A DNA stretch of 64,000 bases from Agapanthus africanus (GCA_030015575.1 JASDDO010000001.1:322061595-322125594), one strand, 5' to 3'. Shown: positions 46,903 through 57,868, numbered from the stretch's first letter. The notes: generated by a model not told the origin, from the letters alone. Program-made: numbers and translations.

Positions 46903-46915
46903 GCAAGTGGGAGAT
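46903..46915 (+). other. copia-2 polypurine tract
   Basis: GCAAGTGGGAGAT directly before the 3' LTR start TGTTAGTG. Confidence 0.85.
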
Positions 46916-48852
46916 TGTTAGTGTATATGCCCTAGAGGCCATTACTGTATCATACTAGTTTGTATATTACTTAATGGAAGCTTGGGATATTCACTTTGTA
47001 TAAACAATCTTGCTCAATATAGTAGTATGTTACTTGGTTTGTTTCTACTTCAATGTGTACATGTGTTTATTTTAGTATATCACCTATACACATTAGTGGA
47101 GCCCTTAGGATCTTTGCTTGATTACCAGCGTTGTGATGGCAGTCACACTAGTGGGGGCTGGGTAATCTATAAGCACATTCTTATGCAGGTCACTAGTCGC
47201 AGGACTATCGAGACAGGGCATCGATACTCTGGAGTAGACTAGCGTATGCGCATCTCATCCCAGTGTGGGAGATGGTATGTCCCACAGCCATCAGTACGTC
47301 GTACTGGAGATAGTATGTGGGTGCTCGTTGGGTTACGAGTACACTGGACAGGACTCGTCGGGAACTGTTGGTTGGTACTATACCTATCGTCAGTTATCAG
47401 TTCCCAGGTGACATGAGTACAGCTTAGTCCGCTGTCTTGACACTGTCACTTCGCCTCGAGTGTGTTCCCACTGTACTTTGATTACTACCCTACCACGGCT
47501 CAAAGGAGTCATGCAAACAGGTAGTTTTTGGGTGCAGTCCCGAAACACTTGGAGGCAGTGACGGTTAGACAGGATTCGTCTCTCCCGGTATTGGGGGTTG
47601 ACATCGCGCTGTGTCTAGGAGAGCCATTACACGAGTAGTCCCTGGCCAGGGCAAGCGAGATATACTGGTAGGTTTCCAGTGTTATCTCAGGGTGTTCTGG
47701 GCTTCACTCCGACACGACTTGTACCGCTATTGGGGGACTGACGTTTACCGCCCCCTAGGCCCGCCATGTGATTGGAAGAATTAAAGTTTACCGCAATCAA
47801 GACGGTGTCGCTATGCAGCTAGCCGGTTGAGCACGGGTCGGTCCACAGGGAGATGGTTGTATGTCCTTTCTTATCTTAGACGAGTCAATAAAGAATTTGT
47901 GTATGTTTGTTTCTAAGCTATGTGTTTATTTGCAAGTATAAAGTTATTAAGAAAAGATACGAGATTGTAAGCTAAGGAAATCCGTACTCAAAACCTTTGA
48001 GCCGAGTCTTGACCAATTGAAGCTAGAGCAATCGGCAACAACGTGGATTAGGGGATTTAAGCGCGGTATTCTTGGAATCCGGCTTATTTACCCTTGTCCT
48101 TCCGTTCTTGTCTCTTGCTTTCGCCTCCGGCCAAACCGAACGCAACCGGTCGTGGTTAGGAATCACCGTTACCTTGTCAGGGTAGGGTGCCTAACGGAGC
48201 GCTTGCGTATGGTTTGGGCGGAGTTCAATGGAAAATAACGGGAAAAGGAAATGAGCAAAGAAATGTTAACTTACAATATCATATGGATTCTTAACAACAA
48301 CAATAAATACAACATTCACAAAATGAACAAAAGAGAGCAAAAGAAAAGATAAACAAAGAAAAGAAAAGATTACAAGAAAGAAAGTGCATGAATTAAATTG
48401 CAAGAAAGTAAAGCAAGGTAATAAAAAGCAAGTAATAAATAAGCAAAATAAAAAGAACAAGAAACTAGGACTCAAAACAAGCATGTGATCAATAGCCAAC
48501 CCTTAAACTTGCAAGCTCAATCAAGAGGTTGCAAGATCAAGGGAAGGGTAGAGAACGCATGTGAAATGAAGTGCTAATTCCATGAAAGAATACGACCCTT
48601 GAGATCAATAACTAACCCTTAACCATTCAAGCTCAATGAAGAGGTTGAATGATCAAGAGAAAGCAAGAATCTCAAGAGGAAGAAGAAACAAAAGAGAATG
48701 ATACAAAAAGCCCTCATCTTCATTGATCTCCCACTCAAAAAGCTCTCACTACAATTTTCATGGAAAAAGAAATGAAGAAGAAGAAGAAAAAGACTAAATC
48801 CTAAAAAGAAAGAAGAACAAAGAATGCCCCTTGGTTGAGCTCAGTTCTGCTG

Positions 48853-48860
48853 TATTTATA
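48853..48860 (-). promoter_or_regulatory. TATA box of solo Athila LTR
   Basis: TATAAATA on the minus strand, placed as in Athila A and B, about 75 bp downstream of the GC palindrome block. Confidence 0.45.
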
Positions 48861-48935
48861 GGCAGGGAGTTGAAGATCTAGGGCAACAAACTGGACCCAT
48901 GTGAAAATACCAAAATACCCACAAAAGTTGACAAG

Positions 48936-49000
48936 CTGCGGCGCCAGTACGGCCGCGGATCCGCCGCCAATACCCCCTATTGGCCGCGGATCCGCGGCCC
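48936..49000. repeat. GC-rich palindromic block in solo LTR
   Basis: Two GGCCGCGGATCCGC-type palindromes separated by CCAATACCCCCTATTGG, itself an inverted repeat. Confidence 0.75.
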
Positions 49001-49948
49001 TATGATGGAGTTAGGGCATGGCTTTTCTTGTACTTCCCTGGTTCTGTTTTTCCTTGTGTCTGAAAACATCATACTGCACAAAAGTCTTCCGGAATATCAG
49101 CAGAATTCTTAGTCCAAGATTGCTATCTTTTCTTCACTTTTGACTTTATCTCTCTTGAGCTCCGCGCACCCATTGATTCTTGTGCTGCCCCCCTCGTGCT
49201 CTGTGCTTGTCCGAGACACGAATGACCACTGTCATATGTCTTGTCTCTGGAACAGGTACTCGGCACTGGACGGATATGGATGACCGGAACCCGGCTTTTA
49301 TCTGCTGTGACAGATGTTCTGTATTTGGTGTAACTGTGGAGATTTTGTCTTGATTTGCAATATTTGGACTGAAAACCTGTACTCTGTAAATATGTAACAA
49401 ACACGGATTAAAAGTACCTACCTATAAACACACGAGCGTAAGAATGGGCGGTATAAAATGCAATATTCTGGTATGAACACCATGCGATGTATCTGACGAA
49501 CAGACCGGACTGTATGGAGATTGTCACAGTCAGACTCAGTAGGAGTTCAGATGGGTTTCACCTCGTCAGTCTTCTTGTCGGCATCTACCTGGGGACCGTT
49601 ACGCATAGCTAGTGCCGCTTGCGGTCTGTGGTTAAACCCACTGCCAGCGTAGTGTCGAGTCTTTAGAGTCCCACACAGAAAGCTATTCGCCTTTAGGCAA
49701 AAGAGTAGAGGTCGCATGGTTTTGCGACAGGTCGCATGGTTTTGCGACAGGGTTCGGTCACATCCGTGCACTTGTGCACGTTTAGTGTCCGGACAGTTAA
49801 CACTAGCGGGCTTTGGTTTAAGCCAGATCCTAGTGTACGTTTTGGGATTGGTTTTATCTCGTTTGTATTCGTGTTCCTCGGAACGCGGATGCGGGTGTGT
49901 ATGCACAGTTGACAGAGAGACAGAGGCAGAGTATTCTCATTGGCGTTG

Positions 49949-50128
49949 TTGACTGTTGACTGTTGACAATTGACTGTTGACCATTGACTTTTGCTTAACC
50001 CTAATGAGAATAAGATATATGATTAACATTAATATTAATTAAGTATTATAGTGGCATGGTTGTTGAGGGGTTGACTTTGTTGACTTTTTGACTTTGTTGA
50101 CCGGTTGACTAGGTTGGACTAGTTGACC
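49949..50128 (+). promoter_or_regulatory. W-box cluster in copia-2 3' LTR
   Basis: Twelve TTGAC cores as in the 5' LTR (40030-40209), with only small changes between copies. Confidence 0.55.
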
Positions 50129-50788
50129 ATCATCATGACAATGGCTATCATTCCATGGCAAAGACTTTTGCTTGCTTGTTTATTTATGCAAAATGAGTGC
50201 ATGAAATGATATAGCCATTTTGACTTAAACCATTTACACAATATTTGATTACTATTTTTGTTATGATGGCTTTTGGATTATGAGAGGTGAGAATGAGAAG
50301 AGTATGGTTCATTCTATCATTTGTTTTCTCTCTCTTGAGCTCTCTCATTCTCAAGCTCTCCCTCTTCCTCTTGCTCTCTCTACTTCAAGGCAAACCATTC
50401 TCATGTGTTGAAACTCATTGCCTTAGAGATAAAAAGACACCAAAGCATTCCTCTACTCATTCTAGTTCACAAGGCCTAGCAAGCCAAGTGATCTAGTTTC
50501 TTCAAAGTTCGAAGAAGAAGCCAAAGGTAGAAGCTTTCGGGTGGATCCATCTTCGGCGCAAGGAGACGACGAGGTGAGGCCGATCCGTACACCGGGAGGA
50601 GTCGAAGACGAAGGAGTTCAAGAAAGGTATAGCCCCCTAACCGAGTAGGTAAACTCTTGTTAGGTTGTTAGTTAGTAGTTTAACAAAGATCCGTTTTGAG
50701 TCCATGTTGCCGCCTCTTGAAAAATTGTTTTTCACCAATTCCGCAACCCCGTAAGTACCGGGGAAGGATAGCATGGACTTACACAACC

Positions 50789-51370
50789 GACAGTGATCAA
50801 AGTCTTCGCCAAGAGGCACTGGGCAGTAACCCTGCTCGGTCCCCGTCCTGAAGGATCAAATCCCTCGCAAGAGGCAACTGAGCAGCTACCCTGCTCGGTC
50901 ATCTCCGGCTGGTAGCTCCCTACCCATAACGCCAAGGATCGAAGCCCTCGCAAGAGGCATCCGAGCGGCTGCCATGCTCGGCCATCCCAGGCTGGTAGTT
51001 GCCTACCCATGAGGCCAGAGATCAAAGCTCTCGCCAAGAGGCAACCGCGCAGCGTCACTGCCCGGTCATCCTTAGTGGGCTTCCTACAGCCCCTCCAACA
51101 CTAAGGATCCAAGCCCTCACTAGAGGCGACCGAGCAGCTACCCTGCTCATGTCATCTCCGGCTGGTAGCTCCCTACCCATGACGCCGAGGATCGAAGCCC
51201 TCGCAAGAGGCATCCGAGCGGCTTCCCCGCCCGGTCTTCCCAGGCCGGTAGTTGCCTACCCGCGACGCCAGAGATCAAAGCCCTCGCAAAAAGGAGACCG
51301 CGCAGCTTCACCGCCCGGTTATCCTTGGCAGGCTTCTTACAGCCCCACCAACGCTAAGGATCTAAGGCCC
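50789..51370. repeat. Tat-1 3' tandem array, right part
   Basis: Units of about 80-90 bp with GATCAAAGCCCTCGCAAGAG-type starts, continuing the array broken by copia-2. Stem-forming pairs vary in concert, for example GAGCAG with CTGCTC and the GGTAG/CTACC inner stem. Confidence 0.85.
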
Positions 51371-51586
51371 CAAAAAGGGGCAACAAGTCCATCTAAGTCT
51401 AAGCGATCCCCCCTCGGCTCCGGGGCCATGGAAATGCCTCCTCGGCAGCGCTTGGCAAGTGATCGAAATCAACCCGACGAACGATCGCTAGACAGATAGC
51501 TGACCCAATAGTGCAAGCAGAAATATTTTACAAACATTCTTCACACACAGAAGATGAAATGTAAACCGATGAAACAAGAATTTTCT

Positions 51587-51592
51587 TTTATT
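51587..51592 (-). terminator. antisense poly(A) signal AATAAA
   Basis: AATAAA on the minus strand about 110 bp after the stop of the antisense gene ending at 51703. Its position fits a poly(A) signal of that gene. Confidence 0.4.
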
Positions 51593-51702
51593 ACCAAAGG
51601 CAGAGTTTTTACAAAGGGTGTTCTGGGGCTCCCCAGCCCTACAAACTGCCCGGAGGCTTACTTCAATCCCCTCATCACTGGCATCACGGCCTGCCGGGGG
51701 CT

Positions 51703-52782
51703 TTACCGCCTGAGATTTCGCCACCAAGGGCGCGCCTTACTCCCCTCGCCATCTTCCACCGGAGGCCTCGCCACCGGAAGCGGAACCTGAGCGCGGAGCT
51801 CGCCATCGTCGAACTCGGGAAGCTGCTCCTTCACGGCGTCCAGGGCCTTGTTCCACACGACGGCAGAATACTCCCCGAGCTCGGCGTAAAAATGCTCTGA
51901 CGCCTTATAATCGGCCACAGCTTTCTTAGCCCGAGCCTCGGCAACCTAGGCCTCCAGAAGCGCCGCCTCAGCATCCTCCCTGCTGGCGTCCCTCTCTTTT
52001 TCCATGGCCGCGAAGCGTTCAGCCAGATCTGCCAGCTTCCTATCGGCGACCCAGAGGGACGCACTCAGACGATAATGGACACCCCGATTCGCTGAATTGG
52101 CAAGTTCCGCAGCCTCCGCCCGGGCCGCCAGGACGTCGGCCCTTGCCCTCTCCAAGCGCAAGTCACGCCGCAAAACCTCGACCTTCGAAGGAAACGCTTC
52201 TACTGGCCTCGGGGCGTGGAACGCCCCCTCGGCCTCCATACGAGCGGCAAGGGCGCATTGTTGAAGGACCTGACGAAAAGCCGATGAGAAACCAGGAGGC
52301 CCCCGAGCCAAAGAAAGGTATACCAGAAAAACTACACGTAGAAGGGTTCGTACCTGGACCGCCCCCTGGGCCATGGCCTCCAATTGAGCCCTCAGGGAGC
52401 CATGCGGAAGCTTTCCCCCAGCCGACTCCTCCATCCCGGCGAGCAGGCCAGCGGCAACGGAAAGCCCAGATGGAACCGTGAAGACGGCGCCCCCCTCCTG
52501 CACGGAAATTCCCTCAGGGACCCTCGACGACGACGCGCGAGAAATCGTCCTCTTCCTCTTGAGAGGGGGCATGTCCTCGCCCTCCCCTCTGTCCCCCGTG
52601 TGGAACTCGGATAACTGTAGACGTCTCTGGCCGCCGCCGGAGAAACCACCAGGAGCCGTCAACGAAGCAGACGGCCCTATCACCAGCAGAGGATCCGGCG
52701 CAGGGCATGAGCCGGCCAGGGGCTCGGCCGCGCCACTAGCCTCCTTCTGGCGCGGGCAGCCCAAAGAATGGGAGCGAACCAT
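51703..52782 (-). pseudogene. Tat antisense gene, coiled-coil-like protein
   Basis: Runs opposite to the element between its array and PPT, where Tat elements are known to carry extra antisense frames. The start at 52782 (MVRSHSLGCPRQ) is the first ATG; the frame upstream to 52869 has only a GTG. The N-terminal half is Pro/Ser-rich with a basic PPLKRKRT patch near 52570 that could be a nuclear signal. The middle (RAQLEAMAQGAVQ) precedes a possible intron at 52353-52270: GT...AG, 84 nt, phase 0. The C-terminal part is rich in Ala, Glu and Arg in heptad-like order (RADVLAARAEAAELAN, MEKERDASREDAEAALLEA), suggesting a coiled coil. A TAG at 51948-51946 interrupts it, and the same frame continues to 51703. 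The function is unknown. Confidence 0.65.
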
Positions 52783-53231
52783 GTATTCAAAAAGAAGAAG
52801 AACACCGAGCAGCCACGACTTAAGAAAGAGGAAAAGATGAAAGAGTAGGGTCCCTGGAGCGGGCCCCACCCCTACTTATTGCTGCAAGCGGCCTCATCCA
52901 ACGACGCCCGTCGTCTCCCGCCAAAACGACTCCTCGCGTCCAGTGGCTTCGATCGCTCCACGTGTCGATCTGCGTTGGACCGCGTCCCATCAGACGCTGC
53001 AGGCCTGCATACGTCGCGTCGGCCAATCGATGCTTGACACGTAGACCATCGCTTCAGTAGCAGAGTGCACGAACCGGAGCACCTTCCTTAAAAATGCAGA
53101 GATCTCGTCCCGATTCACTAGCAGAAAAGACAACTGACAGCCCGAGGACTCGTCCCGACAAAGCTTTAGGAAGAAGCTCATCTCGGGAGGCCTAACAGTC
53201 CACTCCTGACCCGACCCGCTGGCTGGTCGGG
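52783..53231. other. Tat-1 region between antisense gene and PPT
   Basis: About 450 bp with no convincing frame. It should hold the promoter of the antisense gene. AATAAGTAG near 52874-52882 on the minus strand is the nearest TATA-like motif, about 90 bp before the ATG. Confidence 0.4.
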
Positions 53232-53249
53232 ACAAGAGTGGGGGGCTAA
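53232..53249 (+). other. Tat-1 polypurine tract
   Basis: ACAAGAGTGGGGGGCTAA directly before the 3' LTR start TGATGATG. Confidence 0.75.
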
Positions 53250-53985
53250 TGATGATGCTCAATAATTGGCGGTCTCCAAGAGCTGGACACATGGCAGATG
53301 ACGTCTCCCAAAACTCAGAAGGAAGGGCCACAGGGACCGACCAGGCAACCCCTGGACCCGACCCACAAGCACAAGCTAGCCCTCCTCGGGGCCCTCTGCA
53401 TGTTGGCCTCCTCGACCCCCCAGCTAGACCCAAGCTGCCACAGGACCAGGACTCCTCGGCCCTCTTGCTCATCTCCGAGCTCCCTAGCCGAGGCCGTCTT
53501 CCTCGGTCCCTCCGACCAGATCCACCGCTCACAGGCGTAACCGCCGCTCCACAAATCTCGCCATGCGCGGATTCTCCGTCGGCAACATCCCACGTTCCAC
53601 GCCTCCACGATCCCCATTAATGGGCGATCCGCTCTCTACGCGGGCATGACGTCGGAAGCGTAACTGCTGGCGAGATTCTCGCGCCTGCTGCTGCGTGCCA
53701 TCACCGTTATATAAACCCCCATCACAGAGGGGTCAAGTAAGCCATTTTTTATTCCACTTAGCCGTTACTCTGCTCGGATCTAACACTAACTTGATCGTCG
53801 GAGGGTCCTCGGTGGTACCAAACCACCCAGGGACTTCTTTGCAGGTACTCGGTGCTAAACTCCTCAAATCACCAATCTCACCAAAACCCATTGAGACCTA
53901 CACGCAACAGAAGATCACCACCGAAATCCACCGGAAGATCAACGGAAGACAACATCTCACGGAGACCTGAAAAGGACCCCCATCA
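53250..53985 (+). repeat. Tat-1 3' LTR
   Basis: 736 bp, the same length as the 5' LTR, from TGATGATGCTCAATAATTGG to CCCCCATCA. TATATAAA is at 53708-53715. It differs from the 5' LTR at a few per cent of sites, so Tat-1 is older than copia-2. Confidence 0.9.
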
Positions 53986-54906
53986 AGTTTCCTTCGAGAT
54001 GGATCGTCTTCAGCAAGGAAGATCGACTCCCAACCTCGTTCGCGACGACCTAGGAGCTAAGAAAGTGGAAAGAAGACGAAGAACACAACTACAAAGCTTG
54101 TAATCACAAACCTAATAGTTAAATCCTTCTTGTTTGTTTCTAGTTTAGTATTTGGATTCAATTCTAAGTTGTATTATTCGTGCTCCAGTTTAGAAAATTT
54201 TCGTTTTGTATTCCACATGGCCTCTAGTTTACTGCGCAAACACGAGCGTCTACCTACAAAAAGACAACTGTTATTTGTTTAATGTGATATCTTCTCTCCC
54301 CTTCCCATTAATCTTTTCTCTCCGTAGTTATTTAATTCTTTCTCGCTTTCCTCTTCCTCTCATCTTTCACTTTTCATGAATGTAGTTTCGAAGTTTATTA
54401 ATAAAATCTAGATTACTCTTCAAATACATTAGAAACTAATATCTCCTAATTAACTTATATTCATGCATTAAACCCACACGATAAATTTCCACTACAAGCA
54501 AATCATTTAATTTCTAATCATGCTCGACAAGAAACACCGACAGTTGACTTGTATAAAAACACCATTCCTTCTTCATGGATTTGTTAAAATCTTTCTTTAA
54601 TGAACGTGGGGACACTTTGCCCTCGTTTTGATTAAGAAAATATAAGAAAAGAAAAAATGTGTACTACTTTGCAAGAACTATACAAACATATGTAATATTT
54701 ATCTAAAATCCTCCAGTGGTTTAATTAAAGCCCATGACTATTCTTAGAAAGCACACCTGCACAATAAAAAAAATATCATCTAAAAATATATTATACTTAC
54801 TACATAAGAGAAAAAAGTGCATGACTAAGCATTTAAAAATTAGATAATAAGATGGTAAGTTTAGCATTTGAAAGTTTTAAAATACTTGAAGATAAAAATA
54901 TCAAAA
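53986..54906. other. AT-rich flank, unassigned
   Basis: The first five bases are the right TSD of Tat-1. To about 54200 it has a GAAGAAG-rich part and a T-rich tail that could be the end of an LTR. Near 54600-54650 the motif TGGGGACACTTTGCCCTCG precedes an A-rich stretch. A similar motif precedes an A-run at 58400-58441. No gene was seen. Confidence 0.35.
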
Positions 54907-55120
54907 CTAGTGAGAGTTGCATCTGAATTTGATCAAATCTTCTCCTTCCTGATGAGAAAAACAGATGGAAAAAACAATTAGATGATAAATGTTATTTCAT
55001 CGAAATTTAGACTATAACAGAAAAACTTACATCAATTGATGAATGATGATTACCAAAAGAACATATAATGATAAAAAAAGAAATAAATATAAATATTGAG
55101 AACGAACGTGAAAGGAACAT
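54907..55120 (-). CDS. candidate two-exon small secreted peptide
   Basis: On the minus strand an ATG at 55120 opens exon 1 (55120-55031, 30 codons): MFLSRSFSIFIFISFF, then more hydrophobic residues and NHHSSID, as in a signal peptide. GTAAGT follows at 55030. An acceptor ending TTCTCATCAG at 54949 gives an 82-nt AT-rich intron. Exon 2 (54948-54907) adds EGEDLIKFRCNSH and a stop, phase 0. TATATATA at 55169-55176 lies about 50 bp upstream of the ATG. The product would be 43 residues. No known peptide family was recognised. In AT-rich DNA such signals can arise by chance, so this is only a candidate. Confidence 0.22.
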
Positions 55121-56594
55121 AGAGTGATTGCATGTGCTAACTATGAGAAGAACGAAGAATATAACATGTATATATAGAAAAATTTGTGAACTCTTAAAAA
55201 TGCTGAAATTAAAGAGCATTAAAACCAGTTAATGCAATGCCTAAGAATTTGGACCATCTCATGAGTTTTATTAGTTGTACACAACATGATTATAAATTCT
55301 GAGGCAATTATTATCCTGATAATAGCCTTTTTTTTTATTATATAGCATATATTTAATTTGCAGCCCTATTTATTCTCTAAAGATAAGAAAAGATATTCTA
55401 ATTGAATTTGTTGGCAGCTGATAGATTTAAAATTTAAATTGAGCCAAAAATAGAAGAGTTCTTAATTTTAACAATTGAATTATTAGCATATGGCAGTTGC
55501 TATTGTAGATTTAGTTCTTATATAACATGATTGTCGTTTCTTGAATTTGGAATATTATATTATCATATTTGCTCTTATGTAAACCATACTGATCATATTT
55601 GCTCTTATGTAAACCATACTGATCAATTTAAGCATGATTTAACTGCCTTTTTTGAATTCCACATAATTCCACATATCATGCACCTTCTCCTCTTAAGGAG
55701 TTCTTAAACCTATGATGATTAATTCAAAACATGATTTAATTGACATTTTTCAAATTCCAAATTTTCATGCAATTAATGCATTTTATTTTCTGTTTAGAAT
55801 TCCAAAAAACTTGCATGCATTTTTCATTGAACATTTGTAAATGCATGAAAAAATAAATAGAGAATATAATAAATGAAATATTAATGATATTACTACCCAC
55901 TAATAATTCTAAATATACTTATTACAAAAATAGATTTTACAACCCATTAGATAGAAACTATGGGGAAAAGGGTGTGATAATATAAAAAAGAATACCCAAA
56001 CTCTAATTTTCACTTAGCACAGTACTTCAGATTAGATTAGATATATATATGGAACATGCGTATGAAGGTATATATGTATGCTTGCAATAAGTACAAAAAT
56101 TCTAGTGTTGCTATAATGTGAACCGAAATCTAGTCCAACTACAGGTGCATTAGATTTTGCAATTCCAAAACTAAAGCTAAATTTTGAACCCATCAATAAT
56201 TATATACTGAACACAAGAAACAGAGATTTAAAAAAAGAAAAGGGTGCAAATTTCAATTTCACTAATTATCATAAATCATTGATTTCAAAGAAAATACAAA
56301 TATTATTCCTTATGCCGTCTTAACAATATATTGAATGATTTCATAGAAACAGAGTTTAACATCTGCTCTCAAACATCAAACAGAGATTGAATGACATAAA
56401 TTTTTACAACCCAATTCTTATGTCATCTAACACCATATGCATCATGAGTCCGGGCTTGAGCTTAAGCTTCTCGTGTTTCTCTAAATCCCCCATTTCATTC
56501 ATGGGTCGCTATTACACTCTAGTCATTATAAATAATAATGATATACAGCTAAGAATAGAAGTTCATTTTGAAAACCTGGACAATGAAATTTGCA
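55121..56594. other. AT-rich region, nothing recognised
   Basis: No frame, RNA gene or element end could be supported, apart from the small tandem duplication at 55561-55620. Confidence 0.5.
55561..55620. repeat. 30-bp tandem duplication
   Basis: ATCATATTTGCTCTTATGTA and the following bases occur twice head to tail (55561-55590, 55591-55620), with one difference at the first base. Confidence 0.9.
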
Positions 56595-56651
56595 TCACTC
56601 GAGTACTTGTTTAATATCTTCGACTAATCTTGCTCTTCTCATAGGGTCCAC
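56595..56651 (-). CDS. candidate terminal exon
   Basis: After an acceptor-like TTGATGCAG on the minus strand, an 18-codon frame reads VDPMRRARLVEDIKQVLE and stops at TGA 56597-56595. The charged amphipathic pattern looks protein-like, but no upstream exon was found within several hundred bases and no family was recognised. It could be a leftover of a host gene or chance. Confidence 0.15.
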   Translation of the reverse strand: MDPMRRARLVEDIKQVLE

Positions 56652-57215
56652 CTGCATCAATGTCCAAAGATCAATTTATTGGTATATATAAAAACCTGGT
56701 TTCTTATATTCATAGAAGCACTCTAAAAGGACAAGAATTACGTTTAGGGATTTTAAATATTCAGAAACATATTACTTCCTTTTACCAGATAATGTTATCT
56801 TTATGTCTCTTGACATGACGCTTTTCATTGCCGTACAATACTAATATACAAACATGCATGTTTACTTCAATGTATAGCATTATGTATTTCTATTATATTA
56901 TGAGCATTCTATTATATTATGAGCAAGTGTACGAGTAGAAGTCCTCTAGATTTGACGATACTACATATTTACATCTAAACTTGTACTTCTCACTCCGTCC
57001 CTAGGACTAGCATAACAAAAAAATCTCTAAAATAAGGATCTTTAAATTTCTTATTTACCAGTATTTTTGCATGTGCGATGAACGTGACTATTAAAATAAA
57101 ATCATTGTTGAGATATTTAGTCTTAACTAAAAAATCTATAAAATTTATTTTCTTAACTAAAATATTTTAATAAAATTTTCAAACATTTATCATATGATAC
57201 CAACATATACCCAGC
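56652..57215. other. AT-rich region, nothing recognised
   Basis: Holds a perfect 19-bp tandem duplication (TTCTATTATATTATGAGCA, 56888-56925). Otherwise no feature could be supported. Confidence 0.5.
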
Positions 57216-57223
57216 TAACCGCA

Positions 57224-57630
57224 AGGTTGCACGGACACGAATACAGGAAAACGATATGATGCGCATGAAAAAACGGCAAAATCCCAAAATATAGGATACG
57301 GGACACGGATATTATATATTTATAAGAAATAATATACCATGACTTGACAACAAAATATTCAGTAAAAATCTGAACAATTCAACATTTTTTGATTGATTTA
57401 TAATAACTCAGCAAAGAATTAAGTTATTTCAGCAAATTTTCAGCAATTTCCGTAAAAAAATATATGATTTCAGAATTTTTAAATTGTATTTGATGTAATT
57501 TTAAGCAATAACCATACGATAAACTACTATACTCAACGTAATTTCAGTAAAAGCGGTGTCGGACATGTGTCAGGCATGATTTTGTGTCCGATACGGATAC
57601 GACAACCAACAAGACGTGTCGGTGCAACCT
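57224..57630. mobile_element. hAT-like non-autonomous TIR element, 407 bp
   Basis: Terminal inverted repeats AGGTTGCACGGACACG (left) and the complement of CGTGTCGGTGCAACCT (right) match at 15 of 16 positions. Flanks TAACCGCA (57216-57223) and AGACCGCA (57631-57638) are a probable 8-bp target duplication with two differences. The 8-bp size points to the hAT superfamily. Internally AT-rich, with subterminal GGATACGG/CGGATACG-type motifs on both sides. No coding capacity. Confidence 0.6.
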
Positions 57631-57868
57631 AGACCGCAAGTGGAAAAATTAATGACGTGGACCATCTTAATAGTTAGATTTTTTTCGTTTTTTGAATATT
57701 TTATTTCAATTAAATGTGAGCACGCCACACGCCCTCTCCTCTTCGCATTATAATAGTAGAGATGAGTTAGACAGAGTCTTAGACCTATTTCAAGTTCTTT
57801 CCCTTTTCTGCATCCATTTGCCAAACTAGTGAAACATGTTACACCAACTTTTCTAATCAAAATGTAAT

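Larger units (their letters stand above)
47769..49479 (-). repeat. Athila-type solo LTR, minus strand
   Basis: 1711 bp with plus-strand ends TGATTGGAAG and GTATGAACA, flanked by TSD CCATG. Read on the minus strand it begins TGTTCATACCAGAATATTGC, close to the starts of Athila A and B LTRs, and ends with the GATTGCGGTAAAC block matching 32956 of element B. TATTTATA at 48853-48860 reads as a minus-strand TATA box. The GC palindrome block lies at 48936-49000. It is the most recent layer of this nest. Confidence 0.9.
38714..50783 (+). mobile_element. copia-2, nearly complete Ty1/copia element (Angela/Tork-like)
   Basis: Starts TGTTAGTG, ends GGACTTACA, TSD CAACC at 38709-38713 and 50784-50788. 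Both LTRs, PBS, leader, gag-pol and PPT are present. The LTRs are almost identical once the solo LTR inside the 3' LTR is removed (2150 and 2152 bp), so it is young. Gag-pol has one frameshift and two internal stops. Confidence 0.95.
46916..50783 (+). repeat. copia-2 3' LTR, interrupted by a solo LTR
   Basis: Matches the 5' LTR from 46916 to 47768 and from 49480 to 50783. Between them lies the Athila-type solo LTR with TSD CCATG (47764-47768 and 49480-49484). Confidence 0.95.
33396..53985 (+). mobile_element. Tat-1, Tat-lineage Ty3/gypsy element, split by copia-2
   Basis: LTRs at 33396-34131 and 53250-53985; TSD GGTTT (33391-33395) and AGTTT (53986-53990), one mismatch. PBS of TTGGCGCCGTCTGT type, pol with a second RNase H, a 3' tandem array and an antisense gene before the PPT. 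All are hallmarks of the Tat lineage. Without copia-2 and one TSD copy the element is about 8.5 kb. Most of gag is deleted. Confidence 0.9.

Noticed and set aside
52783-52869. Extended N-terminus of the Tat-1 antisense protein with a hydrophobic stretch
   Set aside because: The upstream start is GTG, unlikely in a plant nuclear gene; the first ATG is at 52782.
54234-54252. GCGCAAACACGAGCG resembling GCGCAAATACGAGTG near 63963
   Set aside because: The match is too short and the flanks do not align; it may be chance.
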